This document shows positions 53,025 through 61,888 of a DNA stretch of 64,000 nucleotides, piece after piece; position 1 is the stretch's first letter, and every line of letters starts with the position of its first letter. Under the pieces are notes generated by a model. The model worked only from the letters and a program-made list of their open reading frames with translations, was not told the DNA's origin and made no database searches. The stretch spans positions 83,229 through 147,228 of the forward strand of contig DATCMA010000027.1 of the NCBI GenBank assembly GCA_036563645.1, written 5' to 3'. Source of the DNA: DATCMA01 sp036563645 (GTDB lineage: Bacteria; Actinomycetota; Actinomycetes; Mycobacteriales; Micromonosporaceae). Both the position numbers and the translations under genes were made by a program.

Positions 53025-53953
53025 GTGGCTCACCGATCCCCACCGATACGTCTGCGCACACGCCGAGTCCGCCTCGTTCCCCCGCGCGGCGTGGCCGCCC
53101 GCGGGCGCTGCGTGCGATCCTCCGTCGCCCGATGGGCGCCGTGTCGCTCGCGGTCGTCGTCGTGCTGCTGCTGGGGGCGCTGGTCGGTGTGTACCTCGCG
53201 CCCTACCCAGCGGACGCGATGGTGGGAGGGAGTCTGGAGCCGCCGTCGGGCCGGCACTGGATGGGGACTGACCAATTCGGCCGGGACGTCTTCAGCAGGT
53301 TCCTCGGCGGCACCCGGGTGTCCATCGTGATCGCGATCCTGTCGGTCGCGATCGCCGGCCTCCTCGGCGCGACGCTGGGCCTGTACGCGGCGTTGTGGGA
53401 TGGCAGGATCCGCGGTGGCGTGATCATGCGGGCGATGGACGTGATCCTCGCCTTCCCCCTCCTCATCCTCGTCCCGGTCGTCACCGCGCTCGTCAGCACC
53501 CGCTTCGGCAGCGGGAACAAGATCCTCCTCATCTCGTTCCTCATCGGCATCGTCTTCACGCCGCTGTTCGCCCGAGTCGCCCGGGCGAGTGTGCTCGCGG
53601 AACTGCGGGAGACCTACGTGGAGGCGGCACGGGCGTACGGCACCCCGCAGCGGGCGGTCTTGTGGCGGCATGTGGTGCCGAACATCGTCGCACCCCTGCT
53701 GGTGCAGGCGGCGTTCACCGTGGCCATCGCCGTCGAAGTCGAAGCCGCGGTCTCCTTCCTCGGCTTAGGGGTGCAACCACCGGACGCGAGTTGGGGAACC
53801 ATCCTCCACGACGCGCGCCGGTTCATCGCCCTGGGCGCCTGGTGGCTCGCGGCCTTCCCGTGCCTCGGAATCGCGATCACGGCGCTCTCCTTCAACGTCC
53901 TCGCGGACATCACCAGAGACGTGCTCGATCCCCGGAGCACGAGAGCGAGTTGA
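53021..53953 (+). CDS. peptide/nickel-type ABC importer, permease 2 (DppC-like), system B
   Basis: A 310-residue permease: Arg/Pro-rich cytosolic head, first helix, the HWMGTDQFGRDVFSRF motif near 77-92, five more helices and the coupling loop TYVEAARAYGTPQRAVLW. ATG 53021 overlaps the previous stop (ATGA). A very long in-frame reading towards 52049 is antiphase to permease 1 and not real. The ATPase genes do not follow directly; an MDR enzyme and an exporter intervene. Confidence 0.9.
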   Translation: MSGSPIPTDTSAHTPSPPRSPARRGRPRALRAILRRPMGAVSLAVVVVLLLGALVGVYLAPYPADAMVGGSLEPPSGRHWMGTDQFGRDVFSRFLGGTRVSIVIAILSVAIAGLLGATLGLYAALWDGRIRGGVIMRAMDVILAFPLLILVPVVTALVSTRFGSGNKILLISFLIGIVFTPLFARVARASVLAELRETYVEAARAYGTPQRAVLWRHVVPNIVAPLLVQAAFTVAIAVEVEAAVSFLGLGVQPPDASWGTILHDARRFIALGAWWLAAFPCLGIAITALSFNVLADITRDVLDPRSTRAS

Positions 53954-53991
53954 CGCGCTGCCGACACCACCACTCACGAAAGCAGGAGCTC

Positions 53992-55047
53992 ATGAAGGCA
54001 TGGCGATTGCCGTACAGCAAGGCTGACCGGCTCGATCTGGACGAGGTGCCAACCCCCGAACCCGCCCCCGGCGAGGTGCTGATCGCGGTCCGCGCGATCG
54101 GCCTCAACAGCTCGGAGATGCAGCTCATCCGAGGCGATTGGGACGGACCCGGGGTCTACCGCCCGTACCCGCTGATCCCCGGCATCGAAGCAGCCGGCGA
54201 GATCGTGGCGGTCGGCGAGGGCGTCCCTGCCGATCGCATCGGGGAACGCGTCACGGTCCATTACCGGTGGTCCTGCGGGCAGTGCGCGGAGTGCGTCAGC
54301 GGCAACGAAAACACCTGCGAGGTCGCCGCGTCCCCCACCGCGCCGAAATTCGGCCGAACCACCCACGGCGCGTACGCCGAATACACCCGGGTACCCGCGG
54401 GATTCGCCATACCGATCCCCGAGGGAGTGTCCTTTGTCGACGCGGCGGCGATGACCGTCTCCGGCGGCACCGCCTGGCACATGGCGATCGTCCGCGGTCA
54501 GATTCGCGCGAACGAGACCGTCTTGGTCACCGGCGGGTCCAGCGGCGTCGGAACGATGCTCGTCCAGCTCGCCCGACTCGCCGGTTGCCGGGTCGCGGCG
54601 ACCGCGGGTGGCCCCGAGAAGGCGAATCGCCTGCGCGACCTCGGCGTCGACCTCGTGCTCGACCATCGCGCCTCCGACGATTGGACCGAGCCGCTCGCCC
54701 AGCTCTCCGACGGCGCCGGCGTCGACTGTGTCTTGGACATCGCGGGAGCGGCGACGTGGCCGCGTTTCCTTCCGTCGATGCGGCAGCGCGGACGGGTGGT
54801 CGTCGGTGGCTATATGTCGGGCGCGCTGGCGGAATTCGATCTCAAGGAAGCGACGATCCGGGAAATCACGATCATGGGTGCCTCGAGCTGGACGCGCAAC
54901 GCCCTGCGCGACGTGCTCAGCCTCGCGGCGCACGGCGCGCTGCGCCCGGTCATCGGCGCCCGACTCCCCTTTGAGCGACTCCCCGAGGGGTTGGCGATGC
55001 TGCGGGACCGCACCTCCTTCGGAAACCTCGTCGTCGAGGTTGGGTGA
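53992..55047 (+). CDS. zinc-type medium-chain dehydrogenase/reductase (quinone-reductase-like)
   Basis: A 351-residue MDR enzyme. The structural zinc lobe CGQCAECVSGNENTC is complete (four Cys near 93-107). The catalytic domain has GLNSSEMQLIRGDW, where an ADH would have a zinc-binding Cys, so catalytic zinc is probably absent; the nucleotide motif is VTGGSSGVGTMLVQLA near 176-191. ATG 53992 follows AGCAGGAGCTC. It is inserted between permease and exporter genes of system B. Likely role: reduction of an enone or oxidation of an alcohol intermediate. Confidence 0.82.
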   Translation: MKAWRLPYSKADRLDLDEVPTPEPAPGEVLIAVRAIGLNSSEMQLIRGDWDGPGVYRPYPLIPGIEAAGEIVAVGEGVPADRIGERVTVHYRWSCGQCAECVSGNENTCEVAASPTAPKFGRTTHGAYAEYTRVPAGFAIPIPEGVSFVDAAAMTVSGGTAWHMAIVRGQIRANETVLVTGGSSGVGTMLVQLARLAGCRVAATAGGPEKANRLRDLGVDLVLDHRASDDWTEPLAQLSDGAGVDCVLDIAGAATWPRFLPSMRQRGRVVVGGYMSGALAEFDLKEATIREITIMGASSWTRNALRDVLSLAAHGALRPVIGARLPFERLPEGLAMLRDRTSFGNLVVEVG

Positions 55048-55099
55048 TCACCTTTATGAGTCGAGTCGCTCGGGTGATGCGTCGGGCAGGCGACTGACG

Positions 55100-56563
55100 A
55101 TGTCCACGCCACAGGTCACACGCCCGGCAGCCGGCGCCGCGCTCGCGCCGCTGACCTGCGCCATCGGTCTGGGCTTGGTGATGCTCGACAACAACGCCCA
55201 GGCCGTGAGTCTGCCCACCATCGCCCGGGACATCGGGGCCAACGAGATGGCCGCCCGATGGCTGTTCGTCACGTTCATGCTGGCGAACCTCACGGTGCTG
55301 CCCAGCGTCGGCACCCTCGCCGCGATCGTCGGCCGACGGCGCACGTATCAGATCGGTCTGGCGCTGTTCGCTGTCGGCAGCGTGCTGGCCCTGTCCGCCC
55401 ACTCCTTCTGGCCCTTGCTTCTTTCTCGAATCAGCCAGGGCATCGGCGGCGCGATGATGGTGCCGAACGCGGCGGCGCTGCTCGACGCGAACGTCCCCGC
55501 CGACCGGCGTACCCGCGCGATCGCCACCTGGGTGACCGTGAGTTCGATCGGGATCTTCGTCGGCCCGGTCTTCGGCGGTTTCCTCACCAACGCCGTCAGT
55601 TGGCGGCTCATCTTCCTCGTCGAGCTGGTCACCTGCGTGGCCGGTATCGCGTTGGCCTCCCGGTTGGCGGACCTCGCCCCGGAGCGACGGCGTATCGACG
55701 TTCTGGGGATGGTGACCGGCGGGGGCGCGGTCTGCTTGGCGGCACTGGGCATTCTGGAAGCGGGACGCGCCACGCCGAACTGGGCTCTCGTGGGCGGCAC
55801 GCTGGCCCTGGCCATCCCCACGTTCGTCCTCTTCCTCGCGATTCAGCGCCGCGTCCCGCATCCCGCGCTCGATCTGCGCGTGTTCGCTCAGCCGCGATTC
55901 GGCGCGCTCATCGCCGCGTGCACGGCGTACAACGCCACTGTCGCCGGTGGCCAGTACGTCCTCAGCCTGTCCCTGCAGACGGAACACGGGCTGTCGGCGA
56001 GCGCCGCGGGCTGGGTGGCTTTTGCCGCCATGGCCCTGCTTCCCCTCGGCAGTCAGCTGCTCAGCCTGGTGACGCGGCGCCGAACCCCGCAGCTGGTCAT
56101 GTACGGCGCGGCGCTGGGGCTGACCGCCGCCTACGTGCTGGCCGGCATCATCGGCGCCGACGTGCTCTGGCAGGTCGTGCCTCCCCTGCTCGCCGTCGGG
56201 CTCGCCGTTGGAGTGCTCTTCGCCGGCGACACCGCCGTGGTGATGAACATGGTGGAACCGCATATGCTCGCGTCCGCGTTGAGCACGCTCAGCCTGACCC
56301 GACAGCTCGGCTCGATCCTCGGTATCGCCCTCCTTGGTTCGCTCTACCAGCAATTCCTCGCCTTCGGCGGATGGTCCTCCGTGGATCCGCTGCAGGGCAC
56401 CTTCTTCGGCTGCGCGGTTGTGCTGCTGCCGGCGATCTGGCTGTTGTACGGCAACGTCGTGGTCGCCCGTCGATCGACACAGCCGACTTCAGCGGCGCCT
56501 GCGGGTCGCGGCGTCGAGCTCGACCACGAACGAGGTGGCAATGAACGACAGATTGGTCATTGA
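55100..56563 (+). CDS. MFS drug:H+ antiporter-like exporter (DHA2), copy 2
   Basis: A 487-residue transporter with about 14 helices. It has the DHA2 features LGLVMLDNNAQAVSLPTIA in helix 1, LAAIVGRRRTYQIG (motif A) and RISQGIGGAMMVPNAAALL (motif C-like). The ATG start at 55100 lies in a short gap after the reductase gene. Its last 23 bases overlap the next ABC ATPase gene, so the exporter is translated within system B. It is homologous to the exporter at 38.9 kb. Confidence 0.85.
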   Translation: MSTPQVTRPAAGAALAPLTCAIGLGLVMLDNNAQAVSLPTIARDIGANEMAARWLFVTFMLANLTVLPSVGTLAAIVGRRRTYQIGLALFAVGSVLALSAHSFWPLLLSRISQGIGGAMMVPNAAALLDANVPADRRTRAIATWVTVSSIGIFVGPVFGGFLTNAVSWRLIFLVELVTCVAGIALASRLADLAPERRRIDVLGMVTGGGAVCLAALGILEAGRATPNWALVGGTLALAIPTFVLFLAIQRRVPHPALDLRVFAQPRFGALIAACTAYNATVAGGQYVLSLSLQTEHGLSASAAGWVAFAAMALLPLGSQLLSLVTRRRTPQLVMYGAALGLTAAYVLAGIIGADVLWQVVPPLLAVGLAVGVLFAGDTAVVMNMVEPHMLASALSTLSLTRQLGSILGIALLGSLYQQFLAFGGWSSVDPLQGTFFGCAVVLLPAIWLLYGNVVVARRSTQPTSAAPAGRGVELDHERGGNERQIGH

Positions 56564-57356
56564 AAACCTCCGCGTTCACTACGGCCGTGGCCCCGAGCAG
56601 GTGGAAGCCGTAGCGCCCATGTCGCTGACCGTTCCCTCCGGACAGAAACTCGGCATCGTCGGCGAATCGGGGTCAGGAAAGAGCACGCTCCTCAAAGCCA
56701 TCCTCGGCTTGGTACGCCCACCCGGCCGTGTCGAGGCCGACGGAATCTGGTTGGACGGCCGTAACCTGCTCCACCTCAAACCCAAGGAGTTCCAAGCTCT
56801 CTGCGGCTCGGAACTCGCCATGATCTTTCAAGATCCGGTCAGTTCGTTAAACCCGTCCTTTACGATCCGCTACCTATTTCGCCGCGCGTTTCGGCTGCAC
56901 CAACCCGAGTTGCCGCGCCGGGACTACGAGAAACGAATGGCGCAGGCGCTCGCGCAGGTGGGCATCGAGGCGCGAGGCGCCCTCGACCGCTACCCGTTCG
57001 AGTTCAGTCAGGGCCAGCTTCAGCGGATCACCATCGCGCTGGCGTGCGCGAGCCCACGACTCAAAGTCCTGCTCGCCGATGAGCCCACGGCGAGTTTGGA
57101 TGTGACGACCCAAGCGCAGGTCCTGGATCTGCTCGACACCCTGCACACCCAACTCGGCTTCACGCTCATCCTGGTGACGCACAACCTCCCCGTCGTCGCC
57201 GAGCTGTGCGATCGCGTGCTCGTGATGCGGCGCGGACACGTCGTCGAGGACGCCGATGTCGTCTCGCTCTTCGACAACCCCACCCACGAGTACACCCGGC
57301 ACTTATTGGCGTCAATGGTCACGCCTCGCCCCGTCGAACCAGGGAGACGGTCATGA
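56541..57356 (+). CDS. ABC importer ATPase 1 (DppD-like), system B, short form
   Basis: A 271-residue ATPase: Walker A GESGSGKST near 41-49, signature FSQGQLQRI, Walker B VLLADEPTASLDVT, H-loop VTHNLPVVAEL. It is about 60-80 residues shorter than usual D-type ATPases because the Cys-containing C-terminal oligopeptide extension is missing: the protein ends soon after NPTHEYTRHLL. The stop is a genuine TGA overlapping the next start, so this looks like natural shortening and not a frameshift. ATG 56541 lies inside the exporter gene end. Confidence 0.88.
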   Translation: MNDRLVIENLRVHYGRGPEQVEAVAPMSLTVPSGQKLGIVGESGSGKSTLLKAILGLVRPPGRVEADGIWLDGRNLLHLKPKEFQALCGSELAMIFQDPVSSLNPSFTIRYLFRRAFRLHQPELPRRDYEKRMAQALAQVGIEARGALDRYPFEFSQGQLQRITIALACASPRLKVLLADEPTASLDVTTQAQVLDLLDTLHTQLGFTLILVTHNLPVVAELCDRVLVMRRGHVVEDADVVSLFDNPTHEYTRHLLASMVTPRPVEPGRRS

Positions 57357-58381
57357 GACACGCCCCTACCCGCGACCCCCACGCGGACGAACCGGTCTCG
57401 GGCGCCGGTGGCGTCGATTCCGCGCTCGTCGAAGCCCGAAACGTCAGCCATCGCTACGGTCGACGCCGGCTGTTCAGCAAGGACGACGGTCCGCTTGTCC
57501 TGACAGACGTGAATGTGGCGATCGCCCGCGGCGAAAGCGTCGGCCTCATCGGTGAATCAGGATCAGGCAAGAGCACGCTGGGGCGGATCCTCCTCCGCCT
57601 CAATCGGCACTCCGGCGGGCAGGTGCTCTTCGACGGACAGGACCTGGCGACGCTGACCGAGCGACAACTGCGCGCGCTACGTCCGCGGATGCAGATGGTT
57701 TTCCAAAACCCGTACGCGTCCGTCAACCGGCGATTCACGATCAGCCGGGTCCTCACCGATCCGCTGCGGGTCAACCGCATCGGCGAGGAGGACAGCTACG
57801 GGGACCGGGCGCGGGAAGCACTTGAGCGGGTGGGCTTGAGCCCGGCCCTCCTCAGCCGGTACCCGCACGAACTCAGCGGCGGACAGCTCCAGCGGGTCTG
57901 CATCGCCCGCGCGTTGATCACTTCCCCGTCGTTCGTGGTCGCCGACGAACCCACCGCGGCGCTCGACATGAGTTCCGCCAAGCAGATCGTGGAGCTGCTC
58001 GGCCGGACTCGGGCCGAGCTAGGCCTGTCTCTGCTGTTCATCAGCCACGACCTGTCCGTAGTCGCCCAAGTGACGGATCGCATCGCGGTGATGTACCGGG
58101 GGCGGATCGTCGAGCTCGGGCCGACCCAGCAGATCCTCGACGACCCCGCGCATCCGTACACGCGCGCGCTGCGCCAGGCCATCCCGAATCCCCATCCCCG
58201 CGCGCGCCGGCGCCAGCGCGCTCAGCTGGCGATGGAGCGCGAGGACGCGGCGCGCACTTCAGGATGCCCGTTCGCGCCCCGATGCCCACGCGCGTACGAC
58301 GTCTGCACCCGCAGCGCCCCGCCGCTCCTGCCGCTCGGGGATGGCCGGCACGCGGCCTGCCACGCCCTCACCGCCGAGTGA
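57353..58381 (+). CDS. ABC importer ATPase 2 (DppF-like), system B
   Basis: A 342-residue ATPase: Walker A GESGSGKST, canonical signature LSGGQLQRV, Walker B FVVADEPTAALDMS, H-loop ISHDLSVV, and the C-terminal extension with GCPFAPRCPRAYDVC. ATG 57353 overlaps the previous stop. A run of Arg (ARRRQRAQ) before the Cys region is unusual but harmless. It pairs with the short D-type ATPase, so only one of the two carries the Cys-rich tail. Confidence 0.9.
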   Translation: MRHAPTRDPHADEPVSGAGGVDSALVEARNVSHRYGRRRLFSKDDGPLVLTDVNVAIARGESVGLIGESGSGKSTLGRILLRLNRHSGGQVLFDGQDLATLTERQLRALRPRMQMVFQNPYASVNRRFTISRVLTDPLRVNRIGEEDSYGDRAREALERVGLSPALLSRYPHELSGGQLQRVCIARALITSPSFVVADEPTAALDMSSAKQIVELLGRTRAELGLSLLFISHDLSVVAQVTDRIAVMYRGRIVELGPTQQILDDPAHPYTRALRQAIPNPHPRARRRQRAQLAMEREDAARTSGCPFAPRCPRAYDVCTRSAPPLLPLGDGRHAACHALTAE

Positions 58382-58413
58382 CGAAATCTCTCCCTCATCT
58401 CACGGAGACAGCT

Positions 58414-58860
58414 ATGACTCTTCGCGATTTCCTCAGCCAGACGCTAGGCGTGTGGGATGGGATTTACACGCACCTATCGCCGGATGGCGAGGTTGTGGAG
58501 CGCTTCCCTAGTCGTCAAGAACTTCGTCTGGACGGCACGCGCTGGTATGAGCGCATCGTCTATCGCCCCGGCAGCGCTGAGGAGAGCGTGAACGATTTCC
58601 GTGGCGAACTTGACGCCTCGGGACAGCTCCAGCTCGGCATGGCGGGTTTCACCGGCCGAGCTGTGCTGATCGACCACCGCACGCTCTTCTTCACGGGCGA
58701 GTGGCACGAGAGCGGGATCCGGGTCAATGAACTCGTGACGCTCACGGGGGAGCACGCGAAGGTTCGGCTGTGGCAGCGGTTTCACGGCAGCGAACTCGTG
58801 GGGTGCTCCATCATTCGGGAAACGCGTCGCGTCGGCGCGGTTCCCGCGCAATGGCACTGA
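58414..58860 (+). CDS. small calycin-like protein (DUF3598-like)
   Basis: A 148-residue beta-rich protein without signal peptide. The start TLRDFLSQTLGVWDGIYTHLSPDGE and repeated strand pattern (ERFPSRQELRLDGTRWYERIVY; HRTLFFTGEWHESGIRVNELV) suggest a lipocalin-like barrel, as in DUF3598. ATG 58414 follows CGGAGACAGCT. It is the last gene of the system B run, 32 bases after the ATPase. The beta-rich protein at 28.6 kb has the same position beside system A. Ligand binding is plausible, no catalytic residue is evident. Confidence 0.5.
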   Translation: MTLRDFLSQTLGVWDGIYTHLSPDGEVVERFPSRQELRLDGTRWYERIVYRPGSAEESVNDFRGELDASGQLQLGMAGFTGRAVLIDHRTLFFTGEWHESGIRVNELVTLTGEHAKVRLWQRFHGSELVGCSIIRETRRVGAVPAQWH

Positions 58861-58957
58861 GGTCCGGCCGTGCTCCCGACCTCCCCGGAATGACCTCCCG
58901 ACAATACGGAAAACCTTGACACCCCCCGCGGATGTCCACCAAACTTCACCAGCAAGT

Positions 58958-58970
58958 GAAACGCCGTTTC
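58958..58970. promoter_or_regulatory. candidate island operator, site 8 (exact match)
   Basis: GAAACGCCGTTTC, exact GRAAY-N3-RTTYC palindrome, lies 52 bases before the VOC start at 59022 in the only sizeable gap of this stretch. Confidence 0.65.
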
Positions 58971-59021
58971 TAGAGGCGGAAAAGACGACCGGCAGCCGGT
59001 CACCCACCGCCGAGGAGAGCC

Positions 59022-59954
59022 ATGATCAGCGAAGTACGGTTCGTCACGGTCGGCGTACCCGATCTCGAGCGCGCCCAGCGCTTCTACGAAAAGGTCTTTG
59101 ACTACGTCACCCACGCCACCGCGACGGTGTCCGGCCCGGCGTACGAGACCCTGTGGCAGATGCCCGCCGGCATGACCGCCCGGGTCGCCATCCTGGGTCC
59201 GTCCGACGCCACCAGCGGCCTCCTGCGGCTCGTCGCCTTCGACCGCCCAGGCGAACCGTACTGGGGCGATTACAGCAACAAGCAGGACTACGGCCACTAC
59301 GCGCTCAACGTCCGGGTGCCGGACGTACGCGCGGCCATCGCCCGCATCATCGACAACGGCGGGCGGGGCAAGTCCGAGCCAACGCGCTGGCAGGTCACGC
59401 CCGACCTCGCAGCGTGGGACTCCCTCTCCTTCGACCCCGACGGCGTCATCCTCGACGTCTTCCAGCTCGAACCCGGCCCGGGATCGTTCCTGGCGGAGTA
59501 CGACGGGCGCTGCTCGCCCCTCCAGACGATCGCCATCCACACCAGCGACGCCCGGCAGTCCGCCCGGTTCTACGCGGCCCTCGGGTTCCGGCCGTGGTAC
59601 GACCGGCTCCTCGAGAACATGGAGGGCTTCTTCAAGCTCCCCGAAGGGACCGCGCTCCACAACATCAACATGGTCATGCCGGAGAACCCCACCATCGGGC
59701 GCATCGAGATCGCGCAGTACGTGGGCTTCCCGGGCAAGTCCCAGCGGGATCGAGCCGTACCGCCGAACTACGGGCTGCTGTCGGCCTCGCTGGAGACCGA
59801 CGACCTCGCCGACACGGAGAAGCTGCTGCACAGCATCGGCACGGAACCCGTCGGTGACCGCGTCGAGGTCGACCTGCCGGGCATCGGACCGGCGTACGCC
59901 CGGGCGTACTTCGGCCCCGACGACGAGGTCCTCGAGTTCTACGAGCGGCGATGA
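59022..59954 (+). CDS. VOC-superfamily protein with two modules
   Basis: A 310-residue VOC protein. Module 1 starts VRFVTVGVPDLERAQRFYEKV (near 5-25) and contains GHYALNVRVPD; module 2 starts SPLQTIAIHTSDARQSARFY (near 166-185). The ending DDEVLEFYERR carries a typical C-terminal Glu. This could be an extradiol-type dioxygenase, an isomerase or a lyase; the metal ligands cannot be fixed by eye. ATG 59022 follows GGAGAGCC. It overlaps the SDR gene by four bases. Confidence 0.75.
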   Translation: MISEVRFVTVGVPDLERAQRFYEKVFDYVTHATATVSGPAYETLWQMPAGMTARVAILGPSDATSGLLRLVAFDRPGEPYWGDYSNKQDYGHYALNVRVPDVRAAIARIIDNGGRGKSEPTRWQVTPDLAAWDSLSFDPDGVILDVFQLEPGPGSFLAEYDGRCSPLQTIAIHTSDARQSARFYAALGFRPWYDRLLENMEGFFKLPEGTALHNINMVMPENPTIGRIEIAQYVGFPGKSQRDRAVPPNYGLLSASLETDDLADTEKLLHSIGTEPVGDRVEVDLPGIGPAYARAYFGPDDEVLEFYERR

Positions 59955-60658
59955 GCAGCGGCGCGGCACTCGTCACCGGCGCCGGCTCCGGAATCGGACG
60001 CGCGGTCGCCGAAGGCTTGGCCGGCACCGGCCGCCACGTCGTGTGCGTTGGCCGGCGCCCAGAACGCATCACCGAAACCGTCGAGTTGATCACCGCGGCG
60101 GGTGGGTCCGCCGAAGCACTGGTGCTCGACGTGACCGACGAGGCGGCGGTCGACGCGGCGATCGCCGACGTGGCACGCCGACACGGCCGGCTCGACGTCT
60201 TGGTCAACAACGCCGGGGTCTTCTACAAGGGCGTGGTGGCCGACCTCGACCGCCACGCCTGGGAGCAGACCCTCCAGGTCAACCTCACCGGGGTGTTCTT
60301 CTGCACCCGGGCCGCGGTCCGGGTCATGCGCGCCCAACCCGTTGTCGACGGCGCCCGCGGCTACCTCGTCAGCATCAATTCCGGCGCCGGCGTCCGGGGT
60401 TACGCCACTGGTTCGGCGTACGCCGCGGCCAAGCACGGTCTGCGCGGATTCGTCGAGAGCCTGCGCGCGGAGGTCGCGGCGGATCGCATCAAGGTCAGCG
60501 ACGTGGTGGTGGCCGCGACCGTCGCCAGTGAGATGAACGCGCACCGGGACGTCCCGAAGCTGCCCGCCACGACCGTCGCCGACGCGGTCCTCGCCTGCGT
60601 CGCCATGCGCGGGGACGCCGTGTTGGAACGGGTCGACCTCGGGCAGCTGCGCGACTGA
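59951..60658 (+). CDS. short-chain dehydrogenase/reductase (SDR)
   Basis: A 235-residue classical SDR with TGAGSGIG near residues 9-16, NNAG near 87-90, catalytic Ser in SINSGAG and the Tyr-Lys pair in SAYAAAKHG. Arg-containing VGRRPE after strand 2 fits NADP(H). The protein ends earlier than usual and lacks the common PG motif region, with VVVAATVASEMN in its place. ATG overlaps the VOC stop. The two are the only genes behind the site-8 palindrome. A perfect hairpin follows. Confidence 0.88.
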   Translation: MSSGAALVTGAGSGIGRAVAEGLAGTGRHVVCVGRRPERITETVELITAAGGSAEALVLDVTDEAAVDAAIADVARRHGRLDVLVNNAGVFYKGVVADLDRHAWEQTLQVNLTGVFFCTRAAVRVMRAQPVVDGARGYLVSINSGAGVRGYATGSAYAAAKHGLRGFVESLRAEVAADRIKVSDVVVAATVASEMNAHRDVPKLPATTVADAVLACVAMRGDAVLERVDLGQLRD

Positions 60659-60666
60659 CCTGACGT

Positions 60667-60698
60667 ACCGGGTCGCGGACCGGTGTCCGCGACCCGGT
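60667..60698. terminator. bidirectional hairpin after SDR
   Basis: Perfect 14-base-pair stem: 60667-60680 with 60685-60698, loop CGGT. It lies between convergent SDR and alcohol dehydrogenase genes. Confidence 0.75.
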
Positions 60699-60735
60699 GT
60701 CGCCGCGGGGTCACCGCAACGCGGTCAACAGCTTG

Positions 60736-61770
60736 TCAGGGACGAATCAGCACCTTGAGCGCTTCGCGCTCGGCCATCGCGCGGTACCCGTCGGGCACCT
60801 CGTCCAAGGTGATCGTGCGGTCGAACACCCGACCAGGCTCGATCCGCCCCTCCAGCACGTCCGGCAGCAGCTCCTCGATGTAGGCGCGGGCGGGGGCGAT
60901 ACCGCCGGTGAGGGTGATGTTGCGACGGAAGGTGCGGTACGCGCCGGGCAGCTCGCGGTACTGCGGCGCGCCGACCCGGCTCACCGTGCCCCCATCGCGG
61001 ACGATCCCCAACGCCATCTCCACCGCGTCCCGCAGGCCCACACACTCCAGGACCACGTGGGTGCCGTCGCCGCCGGTGAGCTCGCGGACCCGCCCCACCC
61101 CTTCCTCACCGCGCTCCGGCACCACGTCGGTGGCGCCGAACTCACGGCCGAGGTCAGTGCGGTCCTTGTGCCGCCCCATGAGAATGATGCGCTCGGCGCC
61201 GAGCCGCTTGGCGGCGAGCACCGCGCACAGCCCCACCGCACCATCCCCGATGACGGTGACCGTGGTCCGGGGGTTGACCCCCGCCGTGACGGCGCAGTGG
61301 TGACCGGTCGGCAGGACGTCGGAGAGCGTGAGCAGCGACGGCAGCAGCGCGGAGTCCTCCCCGACGGGGAGCTTCACCAGCGTGCCCTGCGCCTGCGGCA
61401 CCCGCACCGCCTCGCCCTGGCCGCCGTCCACCCCGTTGCTGCCCCACAGCCCACCTCGGCGACACGAGGTGTGCAGGCCTTCGGAGCAGAAGTCGCACGT
61501 GTTGTCCGACCACGCGAAGGGCGCCACGACCAGGTCACCGGGCTTCAGCCCGGACACCTCCGACCCGACGTCCTCTACCACGCCGAGGAACTCGTGCCCA
61601 ATGCGGTCGCCGTGCTCGGTCGCGGGTCGCGACCGGTAGGGCCACAGGTCGCTGCCGCAAATGCAGGACCGCACAACCCGCACCACCGCGTCGGTCGGCT
61701 CCTGCACCACCGGGTCCGGCACGTTCTCCACGCGGATGTCCCCGGCGCCATAGATCAAGGTCGCTCGCAT
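60736..61770 (-). CDS. zinc-type alcohol dehydrogenase (MDR superfamily)
   Basis: A 344-residue MDR dehydrogenase. The catalytic-zinc residues are Cys38 in CGSD, His/Glu in GHEFLG (near 58-59), and the structural lobe NTCDFCSEGLHTSC has three Cys, with Asp/Ser at the first position. The nucleotide motif is VIGDGAVGLCAVLAA. It resembles the threonine/sorbitol-type or F420-free alcohol dehydrogenases common in actinobacteria. GC-rich segment 61771-61888 separates it from the ABC ATPase gene upstream; no clear terminator there. The substrate is unknown. Confidence 0.85.
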   Translation of the reverse strand: MRATLIYGAGDIRVENVPDPVVQEPTDAVVRVVRSCICGSDLWPYRSRPATEHGDRIGHEFLGVVEDVGSEVSGLKPGDLVVAPFAWSDNTCDFCSEGLHTSCRRGGLWGSNGVDGGQGEAVRVPQAQGTLVKLPVGEDSALLPSLLTLSDVLPTGHHCAVTAGVNPRTTVTVIGDGAVGLCAVLAAKRLGAERIILMGRHKDRTDLGREFGATDVVPERGEEGVGRVRELTGGDGTHVVLECVGLRDAVEMALGIVRDGGTVSRVGAPQYRELPGAYRTFRRNITLTGGIAPARAYIEELLPDVLEGRIEPGRVFDRTITLDEVPDGYRAMAEREALKVLIRP

Positions 61771-61888
61771 GTCTTCCCTTCCCCCGCCGGATCACCCGGC
61801 GCAGCAGCCCGCTGGCGTCGGCGCGGCGCCTTCCCGCCACGCAGCGGGGCCGGCGCGCCGACCGCCCGACCCTATCGGCCGCGCTCGG

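Noticed and set aside
52049..53953. Apparent 634-residue reading frame joining both system B permeases
   Set aside because: Its first half is out of phase with permease 1; the real permease 2 starts at the ATGA overlap at 53021. The same applies to long frames before 25498, 53992 and 55100.
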